A DNA stretch of 64,000 nt from Actinomycetota bacterium (GCA_014381745.1 JACNLA010000018.1:18734-82733), one strand, 5' to 3'; positions 8,631 through 17,141 are shown, numbered from the stretch's first letter. The notes: generated from the letters alone by a model not told the origin. Numbers and translations: made by a program.

Positions 8631-8980
8631 GCTCGCACCCGAACGGGGGTAGCGACAGCGGAGTCGACGTCGGCGTAGAACGAGAAGACACGATCCAGAT
8701 CACACATCTCGAACACACGCAGGAGTCGCTGTTCGAAACAGACCAGCAGCAGATCGCCCCCATGGGCCCGCACCCGGCGCAGAGCACCAATAATCGCCCC
8801 CAGTCCCGCCGAGTCGATGAAATCCACGGATGAGAGGTCGACCACAAGATGGCTGTTGCCATCGGCCACCTCGGCCACCACTGCCTGGTGCAGCCGGGGA
8901 GCACTTCCGAGGTCCAGCTCGCCGCTCATCGCCAACACGACCCACTGGTCCCTCACGGAACGGCGGAAATCGGAGAGCAA
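8627..8980 (-). CDS. STAS-domain anti-sigma factor antagonist
   Basis: This 117-residue protein is a single STAS domain of the RsbV/SpoIIAA type. The conserved phosphorylatable serine lies in FIDSAGLGAI (about residues 55-64). Partner switching is expected: unphosphorylated STAS protein captures the kinase encoded just downstream and frees a sigma factor. Start is TTG at 8980, chosen because a good ribosome-binding site (GGGAGG) lies 4-5 bases upstream; the nearest ATG upstream is in another frame. The stop overlaps the kinase start by 4 bases. Confidence 0.85.
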   Translation of the reverse strand: MLSDFRRSVRDQWVVLAMSGELDLGSAPRLHQAVVAEVADGNSHLVVDLSSVDFIDSAGLGAIIGALRRVRAHGGDLLLVCFEQRLLRVFEMCDLDRVFSFYADVDSAVATPVRVRA

Positions 8981-9058
8981 CGGACCTCCCTGTCGTCATG
9001 TGGCCACCGTCCACGCTAGACGACGACGAGGGAAATCCATGGACTGGACCGTGCACGC

Positions 9059-9436
9059 TCAGCCGGCCTCACGCCGCATCGTGACGGTGGCGGAAAGGGT
9101 GACCTCAGGCAGCAACGGTCCCACCATCGGAACCTCGGTACGGGCAGTGTGCACGACCTTCACCGTTACCTTGTCGCCGTCGACGGTCCTCGTGATCTGG
9201 CTGTCACGGGGAGACAAGCCACTTGAGCCGATAACGGCATCCTCGACCTGACGGGTGGAACCACCGGTGGCGGCTACCCGGACACCCTCGCGGGCCGCGT
9301 GCTGGACCAGCACGGCAGAGCGCACAACCAACCCGACCTGAATGAGGCCCAGAGCCAACACGACCACAACGGGAAGAACCAGAGCCAACTCGACGGTGGC
9401 CTGACCGCTATCGGGGCTGCGGCTGTGGTCTCTCAC
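9059..9436 (-). CDS. TadE-like pilus assembly/pseudopilin protein
   Basis: About 125 residues. Near the N-terminus a SGQATVELAL motif leads directly into one hydrophobic segment (about residues 12-34), the signature of TadE-like proteins. The rest is an extracytoplasmic domain with the conserved VQHAAREGVRVAATGG stretch. TadE proteins are processed like pilins and help build Flp pili. GTG at 9436 overlaps the stop of the flp pilin gene (GTGA), so upstream in-frame reading is not used. It is the last gene of the Tad operon. Confidence 0.8.
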   Translation of the reverse strand: MRDHSRSPDSGQATVELALVLPVVVVLALGLIQVGLVVRSAVLVQHAAREGVRVAATGGSTRQVEDAVIGSSGLSPRDSQITRTVDGDKVTVKVVHTARTEVPMVGPLLPEVTLSATVTMRREAG

Positions 9437-9630
9437 GCAACCTTGTCGATCAGGGAGTTGAGGACCTTGTCGAACAACCCGGTGATCTTGTCCGTGCCGG
9501 TTGCCCAGCTCGTCACGAGGATGGCAATGGTCGCCGCACCCAGGATCAACAGTACGTACTCGGCAGTTGTCTGACCCCTGTCGTCGAGGGTCAGCAGGTG
9601 AACATGGAATCGGATGAACAGACGCTGCAC
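9433..9630 (-). CDS. flp: Flp-type pilin
   Basis: A 65-residue major pilin candidate. A short polar leader is followed by RGQTTAEYVLLILGAATIAIL, where the Gly-Gln-x-x-Ala-Glu-Tyr pattern marks the prepilin peptidase site (cleavage expected after the Gly) and the Glu at +5 of mature Flp pilins. The tail is short and hydrophilic. GTG at 9630 is preceded by GGAGGT with 5-base spacing, the best ribosome-binding site in this operon, as expected for a highly made pilin. No prepilin peptidase gene is found in the window. Confidence 0.85.
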   Translation of the reverse strand: MQRLFIRFHVHLLTLDDRGQTTAEYVLLILGAATIAILVTSWATGTDKITGLFDKVLNSLIDKVA

Positions 9631-9699
9631 AGGGCACCTCCGTCTTGTTGTTCTGTCTGGCGATACCGGCCCGAAATGGCGAATCGCGATTGGGTACAC

Positions 9700-10473
9700 C
9701 TAGAGGTCGAGCTCCAGTTGGGAGAGAGCGTCTCCAACCATTGGGACGACCGACAACAGGATGAACGCCGGCAGGATGCAGGTGACAAGTGGAAAGAGCA
9801 TTCTCACCGGCACCTTGCGGGCACGCACCTCAGCGCGCCGCCGGGCACGCAACCTGAGGTCGGCTGCCGCCGACTCCAGAGCAGGCCCAACAGGTGCACC
9901 GTGCCTGATGGCGGCAACCAGCGCAGCAACAAGAGGCCGCCCGGGCTCACCCAGAACGGGTCGTAGACCGTCGACAGCATCTGCCAGCGACATGCCCTGT
10001 TCGGTTCTGCGAACCGCACCCAACACGGCAGACGAAGCGGGGCCAGCTCCTCTGGCCGCCGCCTCAGCGAGGGCCCGGCCGACAGGAAACCCGGCGCCCA
10101 CACCCAGACGAATCAGACCCGCCAGCCAGGGCAGCTCATCGACGACCGCCTCTGCCTCAGCACGCTCGGTCCTGCGCCGTCTCCACCACGGCAGAACCCA
10201 CGCCAGACCACCGACGAGGACGGCAAGGAAGGGCTGCACAGGAAGCAGGGGAACCGAGAGTGCGACGGCTCGTCCAAGACGCCTGTCCAGTGCGCTGTCA
10301 TCGGGACGCTGGAACCGCGTCCGCAGATACCGCCCGAGTCGATCCAGCAGACCTGCCTGATCGGGCCTGATGGCAATGGCCGCCCTGGAACCGGCGAGTC
10401 GGTGTGCCGGCCTGCGGAAGCGCCAGGCTACGACCATCACCACCGTCACCCAGCTCAAACCCACGAGGCTCAT
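9700..10473 (-). CDS. tadC: Tad pilus inner membrane platform protein TadC
   Basis: A 257-residue protein of the type II secretion F domain family. It has an N-terminal membrane anchor, a pair of central hydrophobic segments (about 70-100), a cytoplasmic helical domain with the family pattern (ELPWLAGLIRLGVGAGFPVGRAL) and a C-terminal hydrophobic segment. TadB and TadC together form the platform on which the ATPase drives pilin assembly. Its ATG at 10473 overlaps the tadB stop by four bases. The 69 bases between its stop and the flp start hold the flp ribosome-binding site. Confidence 0.8.
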   Translation of the reverse strand: MSLVGLSWVTVVMVVAWRFRRPAHRLAGSRAAIAIRPDQAGLLDRLGRYLRTRFQRPDDSALDRRLGRAVALSVPLLPVQPFLAVLVGGLAWVLPWWRRRRTERAEAEAVVDELPWLAGLIRLGVGAGFPVGRALAEAAARGAGPASSAVLGAVRRTEQGMSLADAVDGLRPVLGEPGRPLVAALVAAIRHGAPVGPALESAAADLRLRARRRAEVRARKVPVRMLFPLVTCILPAFILLSVVPMVGDALSQLELDL

Positions 10474-11174
10474 CGGTCAGCCGCCGTGAGACGCCACATC
10501 CACCAGAGCCCGATGGCATCGAGGGTGAGTCCGACAATCACGATCACCAACCCTGACCCTGACTCGATGAAGCCCGAAGACCGGAACGGGGTCATTATCA
10601 CCGCGAAGGCGAGAGGGGCCAGAGCAACGACTCCAGCGGAGGCCCGTGCCTGGGTCGCGAGTGCCTGGGCCTCCTCGGCAACGGCCTCTTCGTCTCGCAG
10701 GGCCTCGGCCAACGACCCCAACAGGCCCGCTAACTCCCCACCGGCCATCGTTGCCAGGTCGACTGCTGCAACTACGAGGCCGACACGAGTACCCGGCCTG
10801 CGGTCCCTCCAGCGTTCAAGAGCCGTCCCGACCGGTGCCCCAGCCCTCAGATCACCCGTAAGGGTCTTCAGGTCCGCACCCAACGGACCGCCACCACCCG
10901 CGGCCTCCGAAAGAGACGATGTGAGCGTGGCGCCCGACTGAAGGGACCGGACCAACTCGTCGAGCATGTCCGGAAGAGCCGCGTCGACCCGCCGAGACTG
11001 AGATCGCCACCTGTCCAGGAACTGACCAGGGAACCCGGATGAGCCCTCCCGCCAAGGTCGACGGGTCGCCTGCGGTGGCGGAACGAGCGCGGAGGCCGCC
11101 GCCAGAACAGATGCCACGAGGAGCCAGCCGGGCGAGACAGGCAACGACATGGCTACGGAGTAGGGGTAGATCAC
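10470..11174 (-). CDS. tadB: Tad pilus inner membrane platform protein TadB
   Basis: About 234 residues, also T2SSF family. One N-terminal hydrophobic segment precedes a cytoplasmic domain with LPDMLDELVRSLQSGATLTSSL and a GELAGLLGSLAEALRDEEAV amphipathic region, followed by two C-terminal hydrophobic segments. GTG at 11174 is chosen because its GTGA overlaps the cpaF stop, as at every other junction in this operon; ATG at 11150 would give a 226-residue protein and cannot be excluded. The role is platform assembly with TadC. Confidence 0.78.
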   Translation of the reverse strand: MIYPYSVAMSLPVSPGWLLVASVLAAASALVPPPQATRRPWREGSSGFPGQFLDRWRSQSRRVDAALPDMLDELVRSLQSGATLTSSLSEAAGGGGPLGADLKTLTGDLRAGAPVGTALERWRDRRPGTRVGLVVAAVDLATMAGGELAGLLGSLAEALRDEEAVAEEAQALATQARASAGVVALAPLAFAVIMTPFRSSGFIESGSGLVIVIVGLTLDAIGLWWMWRLTAADR

Positions 11175-12295
11175 CGACCCCACCGCTCTCCGCTGGGTGG
11201 AACCCCGGCACCCACGACTACGCCGTCGGAGACAAGGGGCCTGCAAGCCGGCGTCTCGCCGGCCGGCCTCACCTCGAGCACATCGCTCACGTTGCGGGAG
11301 ACCCCGTCCCGGGCCATGTGAACGATCAGGTCAACGCTCCCGGCAACCATCGCCTCAGCCACCGCTGATGAGAGACCCGGCGCCGCCAGCAGGACCATGT
11401 TGGCAAGCCTCTTGAGGGCGTCATCGGCGCTGTTGGCATGGCAGGTCGACAGGGAACCGTCGTGTCCTGTGTTGAGCGCCTGAAGCATGTCGAACGCCTC
11501 CGCACCACGAACCTCTCCCACAACGATCCGGTCGGGCCGCATTCGAAGGGAGTTGCGGACGAGTTCCCTGACCGTGACCTCGCCCACGCCCTCACAGTTG
11601 GGGGGCCGTGCCTCAAGCCGGACCACATGTGTGGCGTCAAGCGACAGTTCGGCCGCATCCTCAACGGTTACGAGGCGCTCGGTCGGGTCGACAGCTCCGG
11701 CCAGCGCGCCCAGAAGGGTGGTCTTTCCAGACCCGGTTCCGCCGCTGACCACCAGATTGCATCGGAGTTGCACGGCTCGCCGCAGCAGGTCAGCGACAGA
11801 GGAAGATGCCATGTCGTCGAGGCCGAACCGGACGTTTCCGAAGCGGCGGATGGTGATACAGGGACCATCCACGGCAATGGGCGGCACCACCACGTTCACC
11901 CTGGATCCGTCCAGAAGGCGACCGTCAGCCCAGGGGCTGGACCGGTCCACTCGACGACCCGTCGGTGCCACCACCCTCTCAACCAGCCGATCCAGCTCCT
12001 GAGATTCAAGCCTCACCTCGGTCCGCTCCAGGATCCCCCGGCGTTCCACGTAGACGGCGTCGGGACCGTTGACCATCACCTCGGTCACCGACCCGTCGGC
12101 AAAGAGAGATTCGAGAGCTCCGAGACCAGATATTCGGGCCAGGACATCGTCGACCACCTGCTTGCGGGCCACCGGCCCCAATAGAGGTTCTCTCCTGGCT
12201 ACAACGGCTTCGACCAGTGCAAGTGGGTCGCCAACGGAATCGGATCCGAGCAGATCGAGGACCTCGCTGTGGACCGCCGTAACCATGCCGGTCAT
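11171..12295 (-). CDS. cpaF: Tad/Flp pilus assembly ATPase (CpaF/TadA)
   Basis: A 374-residue secretion ATPase that powers Flp pilus assembly at the cytoplasmic face. The Walker A motif GGTGSGKTT lies at residues 185-193. The Walker B/Asp-box region (RLVTVEDAAEL) and the His-box-like ALNTGHDGSLSTCHANS follow. The N-terminal domain carries VTEVMVNGPDAVYVERRG, typical of CpaF. It overlaps both neighbours by four bases (12292-12295 and 11171-11174). I use cpaF rather than tadA to avoid confusion with the tRNA deaminase gene at 48125. Confidence 0.92.
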   Translation of the reverse strand: MTGMVTAVHSEVLDLLGSDSVGDPLALVEAVVARREPLLGPVARKQVVDDVLARISGLGALESLFADGSVTEVMVNGPDAVYVERRGILERTEVRLESQELDRLVERVVAPTGRRVDRSSPWADGRLLDGSRVNVVVPPIAVDGPCITIRRFGNVRFGLDDMASSSVADLLRRAVQLRCNLVVSGGTGSGKTTLLGALAGAVDPTERLVTVEDAAELSLDATHVVRLEARPPNCEGVGEVTVRELVRNSLRMRPDRIVVGEVRGAEAFDMLQALNTGHDGSLSTCHANSADDALKRLANMVLLAAPGLSSAVAEAMVAGSVDLIVHMARDGVSRNVSDVLEVRPAGETPACRPLVSDGVVVGAGVPPSGERWGR

Positions 12296-12969
12296 CTCGC
12301 GGCCCCGACTGCCCTCAGGAGCGAGCGAGGAGCCCGTCTGGCCAACAGGCCCGAATCGACTGCGCGGGCGACTGCAGGATCCACAAGGACCTGGGTTGAC
12401 ACGGCTGCGCCGACGACTGCTTCGACGTCGGCCCGGTCGAGGGCTCGACCCGGTTCAACCACGAGGACCACCTCGCTCGGCCTGCGCACCTGGCGCCCGA
12501 CCCTCCGCAGTGCCAGATAGCAGGCCCTGGTGACGAGGACCGAGCGTGAGGCCAGGTCGAGCAGTGGGTCAACAAGGGCGGGCGGCGGTCCGCCGGGCGG
12601 GAGTGACGTCCAGATGTCGCCTGCATCCACGACCACGGTCTCGGTTCGCTCACCCAGGTGCTCAACAAGCGTGGCCAACCGGTTGGGATCCGCTGATCCC
12701 CACTCAGCGCTACCGCGCCCGACGACCCGGGCGCCGCCAGGGACGTCGATGGCGAGACCATCGAGGGCCTCTGTGCCGGCACCACCGGTGGCAGAACACC
12801 AGTCAACGATCCCCGAACCAGTTCCGTCCACCCCGAGCACCGCCGGTAGATCACCGGCAAGGTCGACGAGCAGAGGGTTTTCGCCTCGACGGCAAGCTTC
12901 GAGGGCTATCGCAGCAGACACCACCGTGGTGCCCACCCCGCCCTTGAGGGACCAACAGACAACCACCAT
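12292..12969 (-). CDS. CpaE/TadZ-like ParA-family ATPase
   Basis: A 225-residue ParA/MinD-type P-loop protein with a deviant Walker A (SLKGGVGTT, residues 7-15) in which the usual final Lys-Ser/Thr is Thr-Thr. Pilus-associated CpaE/TadZ proteins localise the Tad apparatus at the cell pole; this one lacks the N-terminal receiver-like domain of classical CpaE. As first gene of the operon, ATG at 12969 is clear. The C-terminal half diverges from ParA and has a run of hydrophobic repeats with an RxxxRA pattern. The function assignment rests mainly on position. Confidence 0.7.
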   Translation of the reverse strand: MVVVCWSLKGGVGTTVVSAAIALEACRRGENPLLVDLAGDLPAVLGVDGTGSGIVDWCSATGGAGTEALDGLAIDVPGGARVVGRGSAEWGSADPNRLATLVEHLGERTETVVVDAGDIWTSLPPGGPPPALVDPLLDLASRSVLVTRACYLALRRVGRQVRRPSEVVLVVEPGRALDRADVEAVVGAAVSTQVLVDPAVARAVDSGLLARRAPRSLLRAVGAAR

Positions 12970-13135
12970 GACGCCTCCCGACGTGTTGAACCACAGCGGG
13001 GGAGGCTGAAATCACGAACCGAAGGTCGTGTTCGAACGCTACCGGGTGCCGGCCAGACAGCCAACGGTGCAGTCGAGGCGTCGGGCGACGCTGACCTCTC
13101 TCCTGTCGACACCTGTGACGGCCACCGTCACGTCG

Positions 13136-13141
13136 TAGGAT
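13136..13141 (+). promoter_or_regulatory. -10 element of a probable leaderless promoter (HAD gene)
   Basis: TAGGAT ends 7 bases before the GTG start at 13149 and no ribosome-binding site is present. This spacing places transcription start at or next to the start codon. Confidence 0.5.
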
Positions 13142-13148
13142 CATCGTC

Positions 13149-13928
13149 GTGGAGGCGGCATTTTTTGACCTCGACAAGACGATCATCGCCCGGGCCTCGA
13201 TGGCCGCCTATGTCCCTGCGCTTCGGCGAGCCGGATACCTGAACGCCCCAATGGCCGTACGTGCCGCATGGGGCCAGGTGCTGTTCCGCTTCTTCGGAGC
13301 CAACGATGAGAAGATGAACAAGGCCATGACCACGGCTCTGAAGCTGGCTGCCGGATGGGAACAGGAGGGTCTCCGGCGCATAGCCAGCGAGCACCTCACC
13401 GAGTTGATTGAGCCGATCGTCTACGACGAGGCGCTCGACCTTCTCGATCACCACAGGGCCGAGGGTCGCATGCTCGTACTGGTCTCAGCCGCACCGATCG
13501 AAATTGTGGAACCAATGGCAGCCCACCTGCACATCCCGAAGGCAATAGCCACGACGCCGCTCGTCGACGCTGACGGTTGTTACACCGGTGAGGTCGAGTT
13601 CTACGCTCACGGCACCGACAAAGCCGCCGCCATCAGGAAACTCGCAGACGAAGAGGACTTGGACCTTGAAGGCTCATGGGCCTATTCGGACTCAGCAACC
13701 GACCTGCCGATGCTGGAGTCGGTCGGTCACCCGGTGGCGGTCAACCCCGACCGGGAGTTGCGTCGCGAGGCGGCAAGGCGAGAGTGGCCGGTTTTGGAGT
13801 TCGAGAACCCCGTTCCCCTCGGTGACCGTATTCCGATCGACCGGAACTGGGTCGTTGCAACCGTCCTCACCTTTGCCGTGTTCTTCGGGTTGACGTCGGT
13901 GATCCGACGGATGCGGCGCCGAGCCTGA
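13149..13928 (+). CDS. HAD-IB family phosphatase with C-terminal membrane anchor
   Basis: A 259-residue HAD-superfamily hydrolase related to SerB-type phosphatases. Motif I is FFDLDKTI (nucleophile Asp near residue 7; the second Asp is followed by Lys rather than Gly-Thr), motif II is VSAAP, and motif III is YSDSATDLPML. The C-terminus has a hydrophobic segment (about residues 233-250) followed by RRMRRRA, so the enzyme is probably membrane-tethered. Actinobacterial HAD-IB proteins of this kind include lysophosphatidic acid-type and phosphoserine-type phosphatases; the substrate is not known. GTG at 13149 is supported by a leaderless promoter. Confidence 0.8.
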   Translation: MEAAFFDLDKTIIARASMAAYVPALRRAGYLNAPMAVRAAWGQVLFRFFGANDEKMNKAMTTALKLAAGWEQEGLRRIASEHLTELIEPIVYDEALDLLDHHRAEGRMLVLVSAAPIEIVEPMAAHLHIPKAIATTPLVDADGCYTGEVEFYAHGTDKAAAIRKLADEEDLDLEGSWAYSDSATDLPMLESVGHPVAVNPDRELRREAARREWPVLEFENPVPLGDRIPIDRNWVVATVLTFAVFFGLTSVIRRMRRRA

Positions 13929-13933
13929 CCCTG

Positions 13934-13956
13934 CTGATGGCCGGTTGAACCGGTCA
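13934..13956. terminator. bidirectional hairpin between convergent genes
   Basis: CTGA-TGG-CCGGTTGAACCGG-TCAG forms an imperfect palindrome just after the HAD stop and at the end of the small ORF on the other strand. There is no T-tract. It is weak as a terminator. Confidence 0.3.
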
Positions 13957-14028
13957 GATGGAGCGAACCTTGCGCACGGCAACAGCCACGAGAGCCGCCA
14001 GCGCTGCGAGCATCACAAACTTCTTCAT
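13954..14028 (-). CDS. 24-residue single-membrane-segment microprotein
   Basis: The product begins MKKF, has one hydrophobic segment (about residues 5-18) and ends in a basic RKVRSI. It resembles the start of the DLW-39 small protein family of actinobacteria but lacks the acidic DLW tail. Support for a real gene is a TATCAT hexamer at 14036-14041 ending exactly 7 bases before the ATG, the same leaderless pattern as at larger genes nearby. No ribosome-binding site. Could still be chance; conservation would decide. Confidence 0.35.
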   Translation of the reverse strand: MKKFVMLAALAALVAVAVRKVRSI

Positions 14029-14130
14029 GACGGGAATGATAGGGCCAGGTTGCCCGGTCGGGACCAGCCGAACCTTCAATAGGCGTCCGGACCGTGTGCA
14101 AACGTCTCCCGGTCGCCTACCGTCACCATC

Positions 14131-14226
14131 GGAGGTGTCTGAGTACCTGGTGGGCTCCCCCGCCTTCAAAGCGGGTGGGACGGGCGATCCCCGTCCGGCG
14201 GGTTCGATTCCCGTCCACCTCCGCCA
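14131..14226 (+). tRNA. selC: tRNA-Sec (anticodon UCA)
   Basis: A 96-base gene with encoded CCA. The anticodon stem CCCGC/GCGGG is perfect and encloses CTTCAAA, so the anticodon is TCA at 14166-14168, reading UGA. The extra arm is very long, with a 7-bp stem GGACGGG/CCCGTCC, and the D arm is extended, both typical of selenocysteine tRNA. The acceptor pairs GGAGGTG with CACCTCC; the eighth pair expected in bacterial tRNA-Sec would be a U-C mismatch here. The T arm has GGTTCGATT. selA and selB, which use this tRNA, lie 12.5 kb downstream. Confidence 0.95.
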
Positions 14227-14281
14227 CGCCTGGCCGGCTGAGGCTGGGCGAGCCGTCGTCTCCGCCGACCAGCCGGGCCGG

Positions 14282-15220
14282 TCAGACCGCCAGAAGGTCT
14301 CGTGCCCCGGTGTCGCTGCTCGGATGGCGCAGCTTGGACATGGCCCTGGCCTCGATCTGACGGATGCGCTCCCTGGTCAGCTCGAAGTGGTCGCCGACCT
14401 CCTCGAGGGTGCGGGGCTCGCCGCGGTCGAGGCCGAAACGCAGCTTCAGGATCTCTCGCTCGCGGCTGTCGAGGGGCGCCAGCAGACGGCTGATCTCCTC
14501 TGGGAGGAGCGCCGTGGCGGCAACCTCGAAGGGTGAGTCGGCCGACCTGTCCTCGACCACGTCTCCCAGTTCGGCATCACCGTCCTCACGGAGTGGCTCG
14601 CTGAGAGACAGAGGCTCAGCTGCGAAGCGGAGAGCCTCGGTGACCTTCTCTTCGGTCATCTCGACCTCGACAGCCAGCTCGGCGAGGGTCGCCGGGCGAC
14701 CGAAACGAAGTTCCAGACGGGAGCGGGCCTTTTGAAGACGTGCCAGGGTGTCGCCGGCGTGCACCGGGAGCCTGATTGTTCGGCCCGTGTTGGCGATTCC
14801 GCGGGTGATCGCCTGACGGATCCACCAGGTTGCGTAGGTCGAGAACTTGAAGCCCTTGCGCCAGTCGAACTTCTCGACGGCGTGCATGAGGCCCAGGTTT
14901 CCCTCCTGGATCAGGTCCAGAAGCGGCAGCCCCGAAGCCTGATACTTCTTGGCAATGGACACCACGAGGCGCAGGTTGGATTGCACGAACGTTCGAACGG
15001 CCTCGTCGCCACGGCGGAGATTGCGTCGCATCTCGCGCCTCCGTGCCGGTGTGAGACCATCGCCCGTCTTATCGAGTTCCTCTCGGGCTGCGGCACCCTT
15101 CTCGATCTGCTGGGCGAGCCGGACCTCGCCCTCCTTGGTCAACAGTGGGTACTGACCTATGTCTGTGAGATAAAGCCTGACGAGGTCTTCCTCGTCCCGT
15201 TCGACCCGCTCCTTGGCCAC
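14282..15220 (-). CDS. RpoD-like (group 1/2) RNA polymerase sigma factor
   Basis: A 312-residue sigma-70 protein with regions 1.2 to 4.2 and no long region 1.1. Region 1.2/2.1 starts DLVRLYLTDIGQ; region 2.3/2.4 has the canonical FSTYATWWIRQAITR; region 4.2 has TLEEVGDHFELTRERIRQIE. The short length suggests a group 2 (SigB/HrdB-related) factor rather than the principal sigma, although some actinobacterial principal sigmas also lack a long N-terminus. GTG at 15220 is preceded by GGAGGA at a suitable distance. It follows the tRNA-Sec on the opposite strand. Confidence 0.9.
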   Translation of the reverse strand: MAKERVERDEEDLVRLYLTDIGQYPLLTKEGEVRLAQQIEKGAAAREELDKTGDGLTPARRREMRRNLRRGDEAVRTFVQSNLRLVVSIAKKYQASGLPLLDLIQEGNLGLMHAVEKFDWRKGFKFSTYATWWIRQAITRGIANTGRTIRLPVHAGDTLARLQKARSRLELRFGRPATLAELAVEVEMTEEKVTEALRFAAEPLSLSEPLREDGDAELGDVVEDRSADSPFEVAATALLPEEISRLLAPLDSREREILKLRFGLDRGEPRTLEEVGDHFELTRERIRQIEARAMSKLRHPSSDTGARDLLAV

Positions 15221-15449
15221 CCTTGCGTCTCCTCCTGCCGGGGCAGCACCTTCAGCGGCTTCGCCATCTCGCCGCCTCGGATGCTCACCGAGTTCTGATC
15301 GCCTGTTCGTGTACCGGGGGAGCTTTGCAACAGCAGTCCTGCCCGCCCCGATTGCGGGTCACCCTATCGACCGGTTCGTCATCCACCACACGAAATTGTG
15401 ACGCCCGTCACCAGAGCCAGCGAGGCCGAGTTGAGCGGCTCAAACGGCC

Positions 15450-17141
15450 TCAACCGCTGTAGCGGTTGACCACCGGGAGACGCCGATCCCTACCGAAACC
15501 CTTGCGGCTGACCCTGGTTCCGGGAGGCGTCTGGCGCCGCTTGAACTCGGCCGCATCGACGAGTTGGGTGATCCGGTCGACCATCTCGCCGTCGAAACCG
15601 TCGGCCACCAGCTCGGCCCGGGTCAGGTCGCCCTCTATGTAGGCCTCCAGCATCGGATCCAGAACCTCGTATGGAGGGAGGCTCTGGTCGTCACGCTGGT
15701 CGGGTCGCAACTCGGCGGACGGTGGCTTGGAGATGATTCCCTCCGGGATCACCGGACCGTCAATCTGGGCGTTGCGCCACCGTGCCAGCTCGTAGACGGT
15801 CAGCTTGTAGATGTCCTTGATCACAGCGAAGGCTCCTGCCGTGTCGCCGTAGAGGGTCGAATAGCCGACCGCAGATTCGCTCTTGTTTCCGGTGGTAAGC
15901 ACAAGCCATCCGAGGGAGTTTGCGTGTGCCATCAACAGGACTCCCCGAATGCGGGCCTGAAGGTTCTCGTCGGTCGGCCCGGTCGGAACTGTTCCCAACG
16001 ACCCTTCCAGAAGTCCCACAAGAGAGGCGTGGGCGTCCTCGATGTGGATCGTCCGATGGTCGATACCGAGCGTCGTAGCAAGTTCTGTGGCGTCAGACAC
16101 CGAGTGTCCACTCGAGTAACGGGACGGCATGAGCACCCCGTGTACGTGGTCCGGGCCGAGGGCATCGGCTGCGATCGTCGCTACCAGAGCCGAGTCGATG
16201 CCACCGGAGAGGCCGAGGCAGATGTCGGTGAAACCGCTCTTGGTCACGTAATCGCGGGTGGCGGTCACAAGGGCCCCGTACAGCTCGGCTAGAGGGTCCA
16301 GAGGGTCTAGAGGCGTGGCCACCACATGGTCGGGTCGATCGACCTTGTCCGAAACCCCTATGACCGGAAGGCCGGTCTCAGCGACCGGAACGTGTGTGAC
16401 GTCGATGTCAACGATGACCACGGCTTCATCGAACCTTGGTGCCCTGGCGATGATCTGCCCGGCTGGGTCGGCGACCATTGATCCGCCGTCGAACACCAGC
16501 TCATCCTGGCCTCCGACCAGGTTCACGTAGACGACGGGGACACCGGAGGAGGCAGCCGTTGCAACCACCACCGCCTCTCGTTCGGCCAACATGCCTCTGT
16601 GAAACGGGGATCCGTTGATGGCAACCAACAACTCGGCGCCACCTTCCACGAGACCGCCTACAGGGCCATCAGCCACCCAGAGATCCTCACAAACCACGAA
16701 GCCGACCCGGATCCCTCCGATCTCGTAAAGCTGCAGTGGCTCCACGCCCGACACGAAGTGGCGTGCCTCGTCGAACACGTCGTAGTTCGGTAGCGCACGC
16801 TTGTGGTAGACGCCGACAAGCCCGCCTTCGTGGCACACCGCAGCCGCGTTCTGTACCCCACCGGAGGCAGAACCCTTTGGGGCCCCGTCGGGAAAGCCGA
16901 TTACGAGGGCACAACTGCCGCTGGAACCTGCCACGACCTCGACAGCAGAGCGACAGTCGGTGACGAATCCGGGTTTCAGGACGAGGTCCTCAAGGGGATA
17001 ACCGGCGACGGTCATTTCGGGAAAGACCGCCAGGTCACACCCGTCTACCTGGTCGAGCACGCTACGGATGCGCTCCACATTCCCGTCCAGATCGCCTACA
17101 ACCGAGTTGGTCTGGACCATGGCGACTCGCACCCGGCTCAT
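15450..17141 (-). CDS. nadE: glutamine-dependent NAD+ synthetase
   Basis: This 563-residue bifunctional enzyme makes NAD+ from nicotinate adenine dinucleotide, ATP and ammonia released from glutamine. The N-terminal nitrilase-type glutaminase shows its Glu-Lys-Cys triad in FPEMTVAGYP, HKRALPNYDVFDE and VVCEDLW. The C-terminal synthetase shows the PP-loop LGLSGGIDSALVA and GNKSESAVGYSTLYGD. Length fits two-domain bacterial NadE. ATG at 17141. It stands alone, with a hairpin separating it from the next upstream gene on the same strand. Confidence 0.95.
   Translation of the reverse strand: MSRVRVAMVQTNSVVGDLDGNVERIRSVLDQVDGCDLAVFPEMTVAGYPLEDLVLKPGFVTDCRSAVEVVAGSSGSCALVIGFPDGAPKGSASGGVQNAAAVCHEGGLVGVYHKRALPNYDVFDEARHFVSGVEPLQLYEIGGIRVGFVVCEDLWVADGPVGGLVEGGAELLVAINGSPFHRGMLAEREAVVVATAASSGVPVVYVNLVGGQDELVFDGGSMVADPAGQIIARAPRFDEAVVIVDIDVTHVPVAETGLPVIGVSDKVDRPDHVVATPLDPLDPLAELYGALVTATRDYVTKSGFTDICLGLSGGIDSALVATIAADALGPDHVHGVLMPSRYSSGHSVSDATELATTLGIDHRTIHIEDAHASLVGLLEGSLGTVPTGPTDENLQARIRGVLLMAHANSLGWLVLTTGNKSESAVGYSTLYGDTAGAFAVIKDIYKLTVYELARWRNAQIDGPVIPEGIISKPPSAELRPDQRDDQSLPPYEVLDPMLEAYIEGDLTRAELVADGFDGEMVDRITQLVDAAEFKRRQTPPGTRVSRKGFGRDRRLPVVNRYSG
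15451..15468 (-). terminator. hairpin overlapping the nadE stop codon
   Basis: CAACCGCT and AGCGGTTG form an 8-bp stem with a 2-base loop across the end of nadE. It may act in termination but has no following T-tract. The 229 bases from here to the sigma-factor start hold no ORF I can support and presumably carry the sigma gene's promoter. Confidence 0.3.

Noticed and set aside
11174..11246. N-terminal extension of TadB
   Set aside because: It would overlap cpaF by 75 bases in another frame and adds a Cys/Arg-rich stretch unlike the family; the GTGA overlap start is consistent with the rest of the operon.
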